Below are positions 11,664 through 24,444 of a DNA stretch of 64,000 bases, in pieces (position 1 is the first letter of the stretch; each line of letters starts with the position of its first letter). The notes under the pieces were generated by a model. It saw nothing but the letters and a program-made list of their open reading frames with translations, had not been told where the DNA came from and did not search any database. The stretch covers positions 17,217,001-17,281,000 of the forward strand of contig CM032128.1 of the NCBI GenBank assembly GCA_018894105.1, read 5' to 3'. The position numbers and the translations under genes were made by a program. The stretch is from Jacaranda mimosifolia. Its lineage: Eukaryota > Streptophyta > Magnoliopsida > Lamiales > Bignoniaceae.

Positions 11664-14600
11664 ATGGCTAAGAATCCACTCTCAACTATTTTGGAAACCA
11701 ATAAGCTAACCTGGCCAAACTTCCAAGACTGGCTAAGAAATCTCAAAATCATTCTTCACTCTGAGAAGAGGACCTATGTCCTAGATAAGTATCTAGTGGA
11801 TACATTGGGCGATGACATATCTGATGAAGATCGCGAACGGTTCGCGCGTTTTGTAAATGATGATCTACAAGTACGATGCATCATGATGGCATCTATGTCT
11901 AATGAGCTCCAAAAATCTCATGAGCATATGAAACATGCTTATGAAATTCATCCACACCTACAAGAGTTGTATGGTGTACAAACGAAGCATGAAAGGTTTG
12001 CACTTTCCAAGGAACTCTTTAGATCACGGATGGGTGAAGACTCAAATGTCCATGATCACGATCTCAAAATGATTGGTCCTATTGAGAAGCTTGGACAACT
12101 TGATGTGATCATGGACAATGACCTTTACATAGATTTGATCTTACAGTCACTGCCGCCATAGTTCGACCAGTTTGTTATGAACTTCAACATGTCCAAGCAA
12201 CAAGTCACGGTTAACGAATTGGTGAACACGCTTGTGACCGCTGTGGCCACATTGAAAAGGGACAAACCTCTTATGCTTGCATCCACCTCTAAGTTCAAAG
12301 GTCCCAAAGGCCCTAGGAAAGGAGGAAAGAGGAAGAAAAGTTCTTCTTCAAAAGGGAAGCAACCCGAGAAAGGTTTTGGGAGAGACAAGAAAAAGGCTAA
12401 AGTAGATGCAAACTGTTTCCACTGTGGCGAAAAGGGTCATTGGAGAAGAAATTGTAAAGCTTACCTTGCTACTCTTACGAAGGGTATGTTTTTCATTGAA
12501 GTGCATTTAACGACGAATTCTTCCACATGGGTATTCGATACCGCATGCGGTTCTCACCTCTGTAATTTGTTGCAGGGGATGGAAAGAAGAAGGAGTCTAC
12601 GTGAAGGGGATATGATCCTCCGCCTGGGAAATGGAGCAACTGTTGCTGCCACATTCCAAGGAATAATCAAGCTAGATTTAGGGAATAAAAGCATTGTACT
12701 TGATCCAGTTTACTATGTACCCAATCTTGTCAAAAATATTATTTCTATTCTCGTTCTAGATAATGAAGGATATGACTTTTCAATATCGAATGGGAATCTA
12801 TTGGCATCAAAGAATGGTTCTTTAGTTTCTAAAGGTACATTGTCTAATGGATTGTACATACTTAATTCCCAAACTTCAGTAATGCACATTCAATCAAATA
12901 AAAGGAAGCAAGATATCCAAGAGGATGCCATGCTATGGCATGCAAGACTTGGCCATATATCCAAAAATAGGATGAACAAGTTAGAGGCTCTCAAAACACT
13001 AAATGTTAGTGGCATTGAAGAACTTCCAACTTGTGAGTCCTGTTTAAAAGGAAAAATGACCAAAGCTCCTTTTGTAGGACAATCGGAGCGTTCCACAAAT
13101 CTTTTGGATTTGATCCACACAGATGTTTGTGGACCACTAAGAGTTAGTGGGAGAGGTGGCTATTCCTACTTCATCACCTTTACCGACGATCACAGTCATT
13201 TCGGACATTTGTATCTTATGAAGAACAAATCCGAAGCCTTTGAAAAGTTCAAAGACTATAGAAATGAAGTAGAAAAGCAACTAGGGCTAAGTATTAAAAC
13301 TCTTCGATCAGATCGAGGAGGAGAATACTTGAGCACCGAATTCTTGGATTATCTAAAGGAGAATGGGATTCTCTCACAATAGACTCCCCCCGGCACACCC
13401 CAGCTCAATGGAGTAGCCGAAAGGAGAAACCGCACACTGTTGGACATGGTGCGTTCCATGATGAGCTTCTTCGATGTACCGATATCCTTTTGGGGATATG
13501 CCTTGACTACGGCAGCGAAGTTACTAAATATAGTACCTTCAAATTCGGTACCTAAGACACCATATGAGATATGGCATGGCAAAGCACCCTCTTATCAATA
13601 TTTGAAGATTTGGGGATCTCCTGCCTATGTAAGACGGATAGTGGGAGATAAGTTGGATAGTAGATCCATCTTCTGTAAGTTTGTGGGATACCCAAGAGAG
13701 CCTATGGGTCATTATTTTTATGATCCCTCGGAACAAAAGGTGTTTGTCTCGAGGAACGCCATCTTTTTGGAAAAGGAATTTCTATTGGATAGAAATGGCG
13801 ATGTTGTTGAACTTGATGAAGTTCAAAATAATCAACAAATCCCACAGGTGGTGGAAACAATTGAATCACAAAAGCCCGATACACATCCTCTAAAAAGGTC
13901 TGACCGCGTCAAGAAGCAACCCGAAAGGTTCGGATTTCTTCATGAGATGGGTCAGTCGGATAGTGATCCGAAAACCTATGAGGAAGCTATGTTCGACATA
14001 GACTCAAGACGCTGGCAAGAAGCCATGAGATCCGAAATGGGCTCCATGTACTCAAACAAAGTATGGACTTTGATAGATCCACCGAAGGGAATAGTTCCCG
14101 TAGGTTGCAAGTGGATCTATAAGCGAAAGCTTGGAGTAGATGGAGAAGTACAACTTTTAAGGCGCGACTAGTGGCTAAAGGTTATACTCAAAGACCTGGT
14201 ATTGATTTCGAGGAAACCTTTTCACCAGTCGCAATGCCTAAGTCCATTCGGATCCTACTTGCCATAGCTGCATATTATGACTATGAGATATGGCAAATGG
14301 ATGTGAAAATCGCCTTTCTTAATGGAAACATTGAAGAGGAAATATACATGGAGCAACCACAAGGTTTCACACCCAAAGGGAGGGAGCAAATGGTTTGCAA
14401 ACTCCAAAGGTCCATTTGTGGACTTAAACAAGCGTCTCAAAGTTGGAATATACGTTTTGATAAGACAGTCAAATCATTTGGCTTTGTCAAGAATGTATAT
14501 GAACCCTGTGTGTATCAAAAGGCCAGTGGGAGTTCTGTACAGTTTATTGTGCTTTATGTCGATGACATCCTTCTCATTGGGAATGAGGTTGGAATGTTAG

Positions 14601-15541
14601 AGTGTACAAAAGCATGGTTATCTACACAATTCTCCATGAAGGATTTAGGAGAGGCATCCTACGTATTAGGAATACGTATCTATAGAGATAGTTCGAAGAG
14701 GATGTTGGGGCTATCCCAAACCATGTACATTGATAAAATACTAAAAAGGTTTAGTATGGAGGAATCCAAGAAAGGATTTCTTCCTATGGGACATGGCATT
14801 CGTCTCTCGAAGTCTATGGCCCCTGAGACTGAGCAAGAGAAACAAAAGATGTCCCAAATACCCTATGCCTCTACCATAGGGAGCATAATGTATGATGTTC
14901 AATGTACAAGACCGGATGTAGCACACTCGCTAAGTGTTACGAGTAGGTTCCAATCCAATCCCGGTGAAAGTCATTGGATGGTCATAAAGACAATCCTTAA
15001 GTACTTGAGAAGAACTAAGGATCTGTTCTTAGTATACGGTAATGGAGAATTGAAACTAGAAGGGTTTTCGGATTCAAGTTTCCAATCCGATGTAGATGAC
15101 CTCAAATCCACTTCTGGATTTATATTTTGCCTCAATGGCGGCGCCGTGAGTTGGAAAAGTTCCAAATAAGACACCATGGCCGACTCAACCATAGAGGCAG
15201 AATATATTGCGGCTTTTGAAGCCACAAAGGAAGGTGTTTGGATGAAAAACTTCATTCAAGAGTTGAATGTAGTGCCTAGCATAGCTGAGCCAGTTGTTGT
15301 CTTCTGTGACAACACCGGGGTGGTAGCACAAGCTAAGGAGCCCAGATCTCATCAACGATCCAAGCACATTTTGAGGCGATATCATTTGATCAGAGAGATC
15401 ATTGAGAGAGGTGACATCCGAGTGGAGAGAGTTGCCTCGGAAGAGAATATAGCAGATCCACTAACTAAGCCCTTAGGACAAAAGGTCTTTGAAGGACATC
15501 TTGAAAAGATGGGTCTTAAGACTGTAGGGCATTGGCTTTAG
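11664..15541 (+). pseudogene. E4 copia gag-PR-IN-RT-RH polyprotein, best preserved copy
   Basis: This is a near-complete polyprotein of about 1290 codons. ATG at 11664 opens gag (MAKNPLSTILE), the position shared by all copies. The CCHC knuckle (CFHCGEKGHWRRNC) is at 12414-12455. The protease Asp (FDTACGS) is at 12537. Integrase HHCC begins at His 12939 and ends with Cys 13032/13041. The catalytic triad is Asp 13122, Asp 13311 and Glu 13419, which gives exact D-x35-E spacing. RT YVDD is at 14555-14566. RNase H runs from about 15060 to the stop at 15539-15541. Three nonsense codons (TAG 12159, TAG 13380, TAA 15167) and one frameshift near 14150 inactivate it. The last two stops fit Trp-to-TAG and Gln-to-TAA changes, as expected from cytosine deamination. 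All catalytic residues named above remain, so decay is recent compared with its neighbours. Confidence 0.93.
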
Positions 15542-15554
15542 GGCAAGTGAGAGA
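15541..15554 (+). other. E4 polypurine tract
   Basis: GGGCAAGTGAGAGA overlaps the pol stop and lies one base before the LTR start. This is the expected primer position for plus-strand DNA synthesis and confirms the 3' LTR boundary. Confidence 0.75.
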
Positions 15555-15555
15555 T

Positions 15556-17262
15556 TGTTAGAAATAGTGCCCGGCAAGCCAATGATTTTGGCTTTGTAAA
15601 ACTATTTTCTAAAGAGACAATCTTGATGGAATGATATCTTACATATGGCCACATTCATCTTATGCATTATATTACTTCACCGACATTTGGATGAAGTCCT
15701 TAGATCACACATGACTACAGGACTTGGTCAGTTCACTAGGTGGTGATCATGGAATAAGTCTTACACGGTCATGATCTTAAATATTCTAAGTCATAGGATC
15801 TTACGAGACGGGACATCTAAGATCCGGATAGACTTGCACTAAAGATGCATAAATCCAAAGAGTTGGATATTGCTCCGTTCCATGAGCAACTGTATATGAT
15901 ACGGGTGCATATTAGTGGGTGCTTGTTAGAGAACAAGGCACTGAAGACCCACCGGAGACTCCACTAGGTAGCCGTAGCGGCAAGTCGGTAGTAGCAAGCT
16001 CTCCTGCTTACGCTAGTGCATATAAATTAGTCCTTTGACCTGAGGATCCATTGTAACCTTGTGTTCGGTCCTCATGTTTTGACTTATCCCTGGTCACCCA
16101 GCGGGCCATTCAGGGTATGATTGGATATGAGCTACTTGGCATGGAGGTTTATGAAATCCAAGATGGAATCCGACTCCTCACTTTTGTGAAGGGCGAGTAC
16201 ATCTCCTATGCATTCTATAATGATCATATTCCAGAAATCCTTGCGCAAGGTGGTATGACAGTTTGGGAAAAGAGTTTTTCCAAAAGATAAGGTCATACAT
16301 CGGAATTGAACATTTAGAATAGAAGCATAGAATCGAGGCTATTAGGGAGCCGACAAATATCTTGGCCTAGGCCTCTTTCATGGAGATAGGAGACGGAAGG
16401 ACTGTATTTGTATGGAACGCGTAGAGCTTTAAAAGGTTCATATAGAGACATTCATTTTGACCAATTAGTTGGGCTCCATGGGCTTGAGGTTGGACATCGA
16501 CCATGGAGATTAGGTACTCTTCAATTGATAGAGATCAATTGAATCGAGTCGACTAGTTTAAAAGGAGTTTTAAACTAGAATGAATATTTGATATTCAAAA
16601 GTCACAAGGAGTTGTGAGCCTATGTCCGATGAATGGTTGAACCCAATGGGTCACACACAAAAGCCTTAAACTTTTCTAAGTGGTGAAATAAGAATTTCTA
16701 AGTGTTAGAAAATACGTCCCTCTTAAGGGACCGATTTTGGGAGAGAGATTTCAATATAAATTATGGCTTGATTGATTTAAGTGTTAAATTGATCAACTAA
16801 TTTAAGGAGTTAAATTAGGCAAATAATTAAGGAGTTGATTATTTGAGCCACATTGATAGTTGAATAGTTGAAGTTGACTTAAAGAGTTAAGTTAACTAAA
16901 GAAAACTTAAAGAGTTAAGTTTGCTTGATTTAATTGTTAAATCAAGTTGAATTAATTAAATTAATTGGATTAATTTAATTAATAGGAGAATATATTATTG
17001 GAGGGAAGAATTCAAATATGATTTGAATTAATTGGAATTAGATTCCAATTAAGCAAGTTGGCAAGACCACATGATAGTGGAATTACCAACTTACAATTAT
17101 GCCCTTGGAATTTTCGGTCCCCCCCTGACCATGGGAGGTGTGATGCCACGATGCTACCTTGGCATCATACCTCTCACATCTCTATATAAGGGGAGGTGCG
17201 GTGGCCGAAAATCTGTCTAGATTCATTAGCCAAAATTCTGAATTTTGCAAGCTAAATTCTTC
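15556..17262 (+). repeat. E4 3' LTR, truncated in R/U5
   Basis: The LTR starts TGTTAGAAATAGTGCCC directly after the polypurine tract. It contains palindromes with arms TTCAATTGAT (16520-16543), CTAGTTTAAAA (16553-16578), CTTGATTTAA (16924-16946) and AATTCAAAT (17009-17029), then the TATA-proximal palindrome at about 17134-17172 and CTATATAAG near 17195. It breaks at about 17262 within CTCCAA, where a minus-oriented LTR of the same subfamily begins. The last 500 bp are missing. Confidence 0.88.
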
Positions 17263-18710
17263 CTCCAATAATATGTTCTCCTATTAATTAAATTAATCCA
17301 ATTAATTTAATTAATTCAACTTGATTTAACAATTAAATCAAGCAAACTTAACTCTTTAAGTTTTCTTTAGTTAACTTAACTCTTTAAGTCAACTTCAACT
17401 ATTCAACTATCAATGTGGCTCAAATAATCAACTCCTTAATTATTTGCCTAATTTAACTCCTTAAATTAGTTGATCAATTTAACACTTAAATCAATCAAGC
17501 CATAATTTATCTTGAAATCTCTCTCCCAAAATCGGTCCCTTAAGAGGGACGTATTTTCTAACACTTAGAAATTCTTCTTTCACCACTTAGAAAAGTTTAA
17601 GGCTTTTGTGTGTGACCCATTGGGTTCAACCATTCATTGGACATAGGCTCACAACTCCTTGTGACTTTTGAATATCAAATATTCATTCTAGTTTAAAACT
17701 CCTTTTAAACTAGTCGACTCAATTCAATTGATCTCTATCAATTGAAGAGTACCTAATCTCCATGGTCGATGTCCAACCTCAAGCCCATGGAGCCCAACTA
17801 ATTGGTCAAAACGAATGTCTCTATATGAACCTTTTAAAGCTCTACGCGTTTCATACAAATACGGTCCTTCCGTCTCCTATCTCCATGAAAGAGGCCTAGG
17901 CCAAGATATTTGTCGGCTCCCTAATAGCCTCGATTCTATGATTCTATTCTAAATGTTCAATTCCGATGTATGACCTTATCTTTTGGAAAAACTCTTTTCC
18001 CAAACTGTCATACCACCTTGCGCAAGGATTTCTGGAATATGATCATTATAGCATGCATAGGAGATGTACTCGCCCTTCACAAAAGCGAGGAGTCGGATTC
18101 CATCTTGTATCTCATAAACCTCCATGCCAACTAGCTCATACCCAATCATACCCCGAACGGCCTGCTGGGTGACTAGGGATAAGTCAAAGCATGAGGACCG
18201 GACACAAGGTTACAATAGATCCTCAGGTCAAAGGACTAATTTATATGTACTAGCGTAAGCAGGAGAGCTTGCCACTATCGACTTGCCACTACGGCTACCT
18301 AGTGGAGTCTCCGGTGGGTCTTCAGTGCCTTGTTCTCTAACAAACATCCACTAACATGCATCCGTATCATATACAGTTGCTCATGGAATGGAGCAATATC
18401 TAACTCTTTGGATTTATGCATCGTTAGTGCAAGTCTGTCAGGATCTTAGATGTCCCATCTCGTAAGATCCTGTAACTTGGAATATTTAAGATCACGACCG
18501 TGTAAGACTTATTCCATGATCACCACCTAGTGAACTGACCAAGTCCTGTAGTCATGTGTGATCTAAGGACTTCATCCAAATGTTGGTGAAGTAACATAAT
18601 GCATAAGATGAATGTGGCCATATGTAAGATATCATTCAATCAAGATTGTCTCTTTAGAAAATAGTTTTACAAAGCCAAAATTATTGGCTTGCCGTGCACT
18701 ATTTCTAACA
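17263..18710 (-). repeat. E5 minus LTR fragment, mirror of E4 LTR
   Basis: This is the first 1.45 kb of an LTR in minus orientation, ending flush at 18710 (TGTTAGAAATAGTGC on the minus strand). It mirrors 15556-17001 over its whole length, sharing subfamily-specific wording such as TTTCTAAAGAGACAATCTTG, so the two form a long inverted repeat with a spacer of about 260 bp. It abuts E6 pol without a polypurine tract, so it is the 5' terminus of an inserted LTR or the arm of an inversion rather than the LTR of E6. Confidence 0.85.
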
Positions 18711-20035
18711 TGACATTCACCAAGATTAGATTGAAAGCGGCTCGTGACACTAAGAGCGTGTGCTACATCCAGTCTTGTACATTGAACTACTTATAATGTG
18801 CTTTCTATGGTAGACGTATAAGGTATACGGGATATATTTTACCTCTCTGGCTCAGGTTTAGAGGCCAGGACTTAGAGAGACGAATACCATGTCCCATAGG
18901 AAAGAATTCCTTCTTGGATTCTTCCATACTAAACTGCTTTAGTAATTTGTTAATATATTGGGTTTAGGATAGCCCCAGCATCTTCTTCGATCTATCTCTA
19001 CAGATACATATTCCTAATATGTAGGATACCTCTCCCAAATCCTTCATAGAGAATTGAGTAGATAACCACACTTTAGTACACTCTAGCATTCCTAATGAGA
19101 AAGATGTCATCGACATAACATACAATAAACTGTACACTATTTCCATTTACTTTCTTATACACACATGCTTCATGCACATTTTTGATAAAGCCAAACGATT
19201 TGACTGTATTATCAAAATGTATGTTCCAACTTCAGGACGCTTACTTGAGTCTATAAATGGATCTCTGGAGTTTGCAAACCTTTTGCTTACTCACCTTAGA
19301 TATAAAACCTTGTGTTTGCTCCATATAGACTTCTTCTTCAATGTTGCCAGTGAGAAAAGCAGTTTCCACATCCATTTGCCATATGTCATAGTCATCATAT
19401 GCCACTATGGCAAATAGAATCCGAATGAACTTAGGCATTGCAAGCGATGAAAAGGTTTCTTTGAAATTAATGCCGAATGTTTGAGTATAATCTTTTGCCA
19501 CTAGTCTTGTCTTAAAGCTTGCTACCTCTCCATCGACTCCTAGCTTTCACTTATAAATCCACTTGCAACCAACGAGTACATGGAGTCCATTTAGGATCTC
19601 ATGGCATTAAGCCAATGTCCCGAGTCTATGTTCAACATAGCTTCATAATAGGTCTTCGGATCTATATTCGATTGGCCCTCTCATGAAGAAATTCGAACCT
19701 TTTGAGTTGCTTCTTAATTCGGTCCGACATACGTAGAGGTTGTGTGTAAAGCTCACTACTAATTTCCACCACTTGTGGGATTTGTTTATCATCTTGAACT
19801 TCATCAAGTTCAATAACGCCTTTTCTATGTAATAGAAACTCCATTTCCAAAAAGGTGGCATTCCTCGAGATAAATACCTTTTGTTTCGAGGGATCATAAA
19901 AATAATAACTCATAGACTCTCTAGGGTATCCCACAACTTGTACAAGGAGGATCGGCTATCCAACTTGTCTTCCACTGACCTCTTCACGGAGGCAGGAGAC
20001 CCCTAAACCTTAAGATAATGGTAAGAGGGTGCTTT
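18711..20035 (-). pseudogene. E6 copia RT to integrase C-terminus, degraded
   Basis: This is a minus-strand pol fragment colinear with E4 14960 back to about 13590. RT is recognisable by MDVETAFLTGNIEEEVYMEQ near 19330-19385 and by a YVDD-like codon run (TATGTCGATGAC) near 19105-19116. Farther right come the linker and the end of integrase. The frame is cut by many stops and shifts. Its left end meets LTR E5 and its right end meets an LTR U5 piece at about 20036. E8 (gag, 42739-43576) may be the other end of the same element, split by the insertion of E7, but the intervening integrase core and protease are absent. Confidence 0.8.
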
Positions 20036-20338
20036 GAAGTACCACATCTCGAGTCAAAAAACTCTAGAACCTCTCAACTTCTTAAGGAAAATGCTGTAAA
20101 AAATTCAGAGCAAAACTTAATCTGGATCACTTGGAAAAAATTTCTGCAAGTGACTGCTCTGTTTCAGTAGATCTCCAAAGCTAGCATATCAAATGCTTTG
20201 CCCCTATTGATATGATCCATACACTAATCAATCCTCTAAATTCCAATCAATTTTAGCTGGAGAAAGCATGTAGAATTCTAGTGGAGAAAGCTGAATTTTG
20301 AGGTAGGAGAAGAAAAACTAAGCAAAGCTTCAACATAT
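20036..20338 (-). repeat. LTR U5/R fragment, minus
   Basis: About 300 bp of minus-oriented LTR from the transcribed part (compare 60045-60345 in E16). It contains the conserved strings ATTGATATGATCCA and AACTTCTTAAGGAAA. It joins the E7 LTR head-to-head at a shared ATGATATT, an inverted junction. Confidence 0.7.
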
Positions 20339-22472
20339 GATATTGCCATCTTTATTTTATGCTTCTGATTACTTCACTGGCATTTGGATGAAGCCCTTAG
20401 ATCACACAAGACTTGGTCAGTTCACTAGGTAGGATCATGGATTAAGTCTTACACGATCGTGATCTTAAACCTTCCAAGTCGTAGGATCTTATGAGACAGA
20501 CATCTAAGATCCGGATAGATTTGCACTAACGATGCGTAAATCTAAGAGTTGGATATTGCTCCATTCCATGAGCAACCATATGAGATATAGGTGTATGTTA
20601 GAGGGTACTTGTCAAAAAATAAAGTACTGGAGACCCATCGGAGAATCCACTAGATAACTGAAGTGGCAAGTTGGTAGTGGCAAGTTTTCCAGCTTACACT
20701 AGTGTATATTATTAGTCCTATGACCTAAGGATCCATGTTAACCTTGTGTGTAGTCGTCATGCTTTGAATTTTCCTTAACCACTTAGCGGGTCTTTCGGGT
20801 TGAGGTTGGGTATAAGCTACTTGGCATAGAGGTTTGTCAGATCCAAGATGGAATTTGACTCCTTGTTTTTGTGAAGAGCGAGTGCATCTCCTATATATTC
20901 TATAATAATCAATTCCAAGAAATCCTTGCACAAGGTGGTGTGCCAATTTGGAAAAGGAGATTTCCAAAGATGAGGTCACACAAGGGAATCAAACATTGAG
21001 AACATAAACATATAGGCCATTAGGGAGCCGAAAAATACTTGCCATATGCCTCTTTTGGGAGATAGAAGACGAAATGACAGTATTGCATGGTATGCGTAGA
21101 GCTATAATGGTTCTCCATAATGTTTATTTTGGCCAATTAGTTGGGCTCCATGGGCTTGAGATTGGACATCGACCATGGATATTGGGTACTCTTTAATTAA
21201 TGAGATTAATTGGATTGAGTCGATTAGTTTAAAAGTGTTTTAAACTAAATTTAATATATGATATTCAAAAGTCACAAGAAGTCATAAGCCCATGTCTAAT
21301 GAATGGTAGAACCTATTAGGTCACACACAAAAGGTAATTAGCTTCCTAATTTATGGAGAAAAGATTTTCTAAGTGTTAGAAAAAATCTCCTAGTGGACCG
21401 ATTTTGAGGTGCCAATTTTGAAGGTCAATTTTGAATTAATTAATTTAAGTGTTAAATTAATCAATTAATTTAAGGAGTTAAATTAGACTAATAATTAAGG
21501 AGTTAATTAGTTGGTGCCAATATGACCATCAATTGGTCAAGTTAACTTAAAGAGTTAAGTTAACAAAATTGAAGCTTAAGAGTTAAGCTTATTTGACTTA
21601 AGAGTTAAGTCGAAGGTTAATTAATTAAATTACAGTATTTAATTTAATTAATGGAAAAAACACATTTTGGAGGGAAAATTCAAATGAAATGTTCATTTGA
21701 ATTGGCATTTTAATTAACTTGAAATTAGATTTCAAATGTAATTAAAATGCAAGTGAAATTGAAATTAGATTTGAATTTGCATTTGCCAAGGTTGGCTGCC
21801 CCTTCTCCTCATGGGAGGTGTGATGCCACCTTGGCATCACACTTTCCAGACTCTGTATGTAGAAATAGAGAGAGAGGGCTGATGTTTATGTAAAAAGGTG
21901 TGAAGAATTAGATTCTCCACCATTCCTTCCAAAATCCTTCCAAGCATTACATTCATGTGTTGAAAGCTTTGCTTCTTCTTCTTCTTCCCTACCTAAAATC
22001 GGCCTCCTACATAGCATATGCTTGTCTTTATTCCATCTTATAGGCTAGGTATTTTGGAAGATCTATTTGGTGTGCAGATCATATCAAAAGAGGCAAACTA
22101 CTTTGTTTGCTACGGTTTTGGAGATCCACTGCACAGAGTTCAATTTGGCGATTTTCTCTAGGGAGATCCAGTTAGATTTTCAGTCTAAATTTTTTAATGA
22201 GAGTTTATCAAGGTGTTGAGCAGATCCATTAATTTTTTTGTTATTTTTGGAGGTGATTTGATGGAGGCAAAAATTGCTCATCTCCTGCTGTGCATTTTCT
22301 GGAACAGTGAAGAGTTCACCTCATTCTCCTTGGATTTTGCAATTTCAAGGTAGCACTCTATCCTAATCTGAATCTCTAGAATGATTTCATCTTAGTTAGA
22401 ATGCATGTAAGCACTAGTTCATTAAGCTTTTGAAGTTTTTATAATTGGATCCTAGTGCCTTACTATCTTTCA
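20339..22472 (+). repeat. E7 5' LTR, first bases missing
   Basis: The LTR lacks its TGTTGG start and ends in CTTTCA two bases before the primer site. It contains the palindrome chain: arms TTAGTTTAAAA (21224-21248), GTTAACTTAA (21541-21564), GACTTAA (21595-21611) and AATTCAAATGAA (21677-21703). The TATA-proximal palindrome is at 21818-21842. The downstream TATA is weak (CTCTGTATGTAG). Confidence 0.88.
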
Positions 22473-22474
22473 AG

Positions 22475-22487
22475 TGGTATTGGAGCC
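22475..22487 (+). other. E7 primer binding site
   Basis: TGGTATTGGAGCC lies two bases after the LTR end. It resembles the initiator-Met primer site, with changes in the middle that would weaken tRNA pairing. Confidence 0.7.
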
Positions 22488-24444
22488 TAAATCATGCTTA
22501 GATTTGAATTTTTTGTTGATGATTGATTCATGTGATGGATTTATCATAATCACAAAATACTCAATTCATATGATGGTTTGGGGTGTTTGGATGATGTTGT
22601 GTATGGCTCCTTGACTGATGAATTGAAAGCATGCTAATATGTGTTTTAAGTGTTGATTCATATGATTAGTGTGTTTTAATTCATAGCCATTAATGTTGAA
22701 TGTTGATTTAGCATTAATTGATGTTATATGTTGATATAGCATGTTGATGAATGGCTAAAATAGTTTTGGTCATTTTTGGATCCAATGTGATTGGAATTTT
22801 GTTGGAGATTTTTGAAGAATACGATTCTTACTTGAACTTGATTTTTGAAGCTTGATTGAGTGCTTAAATTTCCAATTTTGAAATGTGTTTCAGATCTGGA
22901 AATTGGTCCATAATGTTATTTAATGTTTAGAATGAGTTCTAGCATTTTTGGTGCACAAAAGTTGAGCCAAAAATTTCCTAACTTGCCTTTGACCCAACAC
23001 AGGGGCTGTTGCCGGCTTTGGCACACAATGGCAGGGCAATGGCTGAGACTTACTGCCCAGCCATGTGCTTGACTCAGCCAACAGCACCCAGTCATGGGTT
23101 TGGCGAGTTTTGTGCACTTTTTGGGCTCTTTAGGGGCTAGAAATGATGTTAAATCATGTGTTATGGATGTACAAGTGTTGTGCAAGTTCTCAATTTTATG
23201 TTTGACAATTTTAAGCTCCTTAAATCTTGTAAAAGTTTATCTCCAAATGTTGCATAAGTGTTATGCATGATCAATTATTTGTTAGTTTGATTAGCATTTA
23301 ATTGATGAAATTAATTTTTAATTATGGATTTGATTATTGTTCATTTAATTGTTGAATGGATTATGAATGAATGGGGACGATCATGAGCCTTTAATATTGA
23401 TTTTATTTGTTTCAAGTTGTTGAAATGGGTTGTATTAAATTGGGGCTTGTATGCCTCTTAATTTCTACCTTCTAAATGTTATGAGTGTAGAATCAGTAGG
23501 AATGAGGATTTTTTTCTCATGTAAAAGTTACATGGAGCAAAGGAGACTGTTGAGGCATGGAGACTTTCGAAGACCTATGAATGTATGGGATACACTTATG
23601 TAATAGCTAGATGTAAGCATCCCACCTAAAATCAACTAGGTGGTGCACCTATGGCTCTAAGTACACCACTTGGTTAGGCTCATGGTCATCCCCCCCTAGG
23701 AGCATGCTAGGCGCATTTACTTATTTATGTTTTTCATATCCTGTTGATGTATGAGATGCATGGTTAGGATATAAAAAACCTAAATAAAAAGATAAAACGA
23801 TGAGATCTTTGCAAGCAAAAACACTTCACTTAGAATGTCTAAGTGTTTTTCAAACATTAAGTCAAAATGGATTCAAATTAAAAGACTTTTAATTAATCCA
23901 AGTCTTCTACCAATAGTATGTGGCATGATGATGCTACCACCATTGTGTGATATACATCTGGTTACGAGGGTCATATTTAGGTGGAAAGTTATGACCATAT
24001 GTTTTGCATGAGATGCACCTTTGATTTAAGAACACCCACACATTATACACTCGGTTGCAGAGGATGGTGTGGTGCCCGTCTTGAATCAAAGTTTGATTAG
24101 TAGGTTTGAATTAACACTGAGTAATGTAGTGGTCGTCCATCAGGGGATCTACATAAATGGTGAGGCAAAATCTATCAAGAATTGCATGAGATGCAATTAG
24201 CAAATGTTGCTTACCTTTGGATTGCTCGTGGATATATATCCGGTTATGGGGGTCTACTTGCAAGTCCTTAGGATCTTGATTTTCACTAGGAAATATGATT
24301 TCCCAAATTCTTCTAGGGGGTGAAGAATTTGATAAAATGGTGGGAGAGAAACATGCTTGAAAGACCATAAATATGTTTTTAACATCAAATTCAATCACAT
24401 GCTTATTCTTTTTTCGGCCTTTGAGGATTTCTGAAATCTCAAAA
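22488..24444 (+). other. E7 leader
   Basis: About 1.96 kb of non-coding leader colinear with E1 and E9. It has a GC-richer patch at about 22990-23110 (containing GGCTGTTGCCGG and TGCCCAGCC) and the motif GGCTCATGGTCATCC near 23677 that is reused in the E3/E4 inversion. No gene is seen. Confidence 0.8.

Noticed and set aside
15556..18710. Long inverted repeat that could be a fold-back DNA transposon or MITE
   Set aside because: Both arms are copia LTR sequence with internal palindromes, TATA region and LTR start, and there is no transposase or target duplication.
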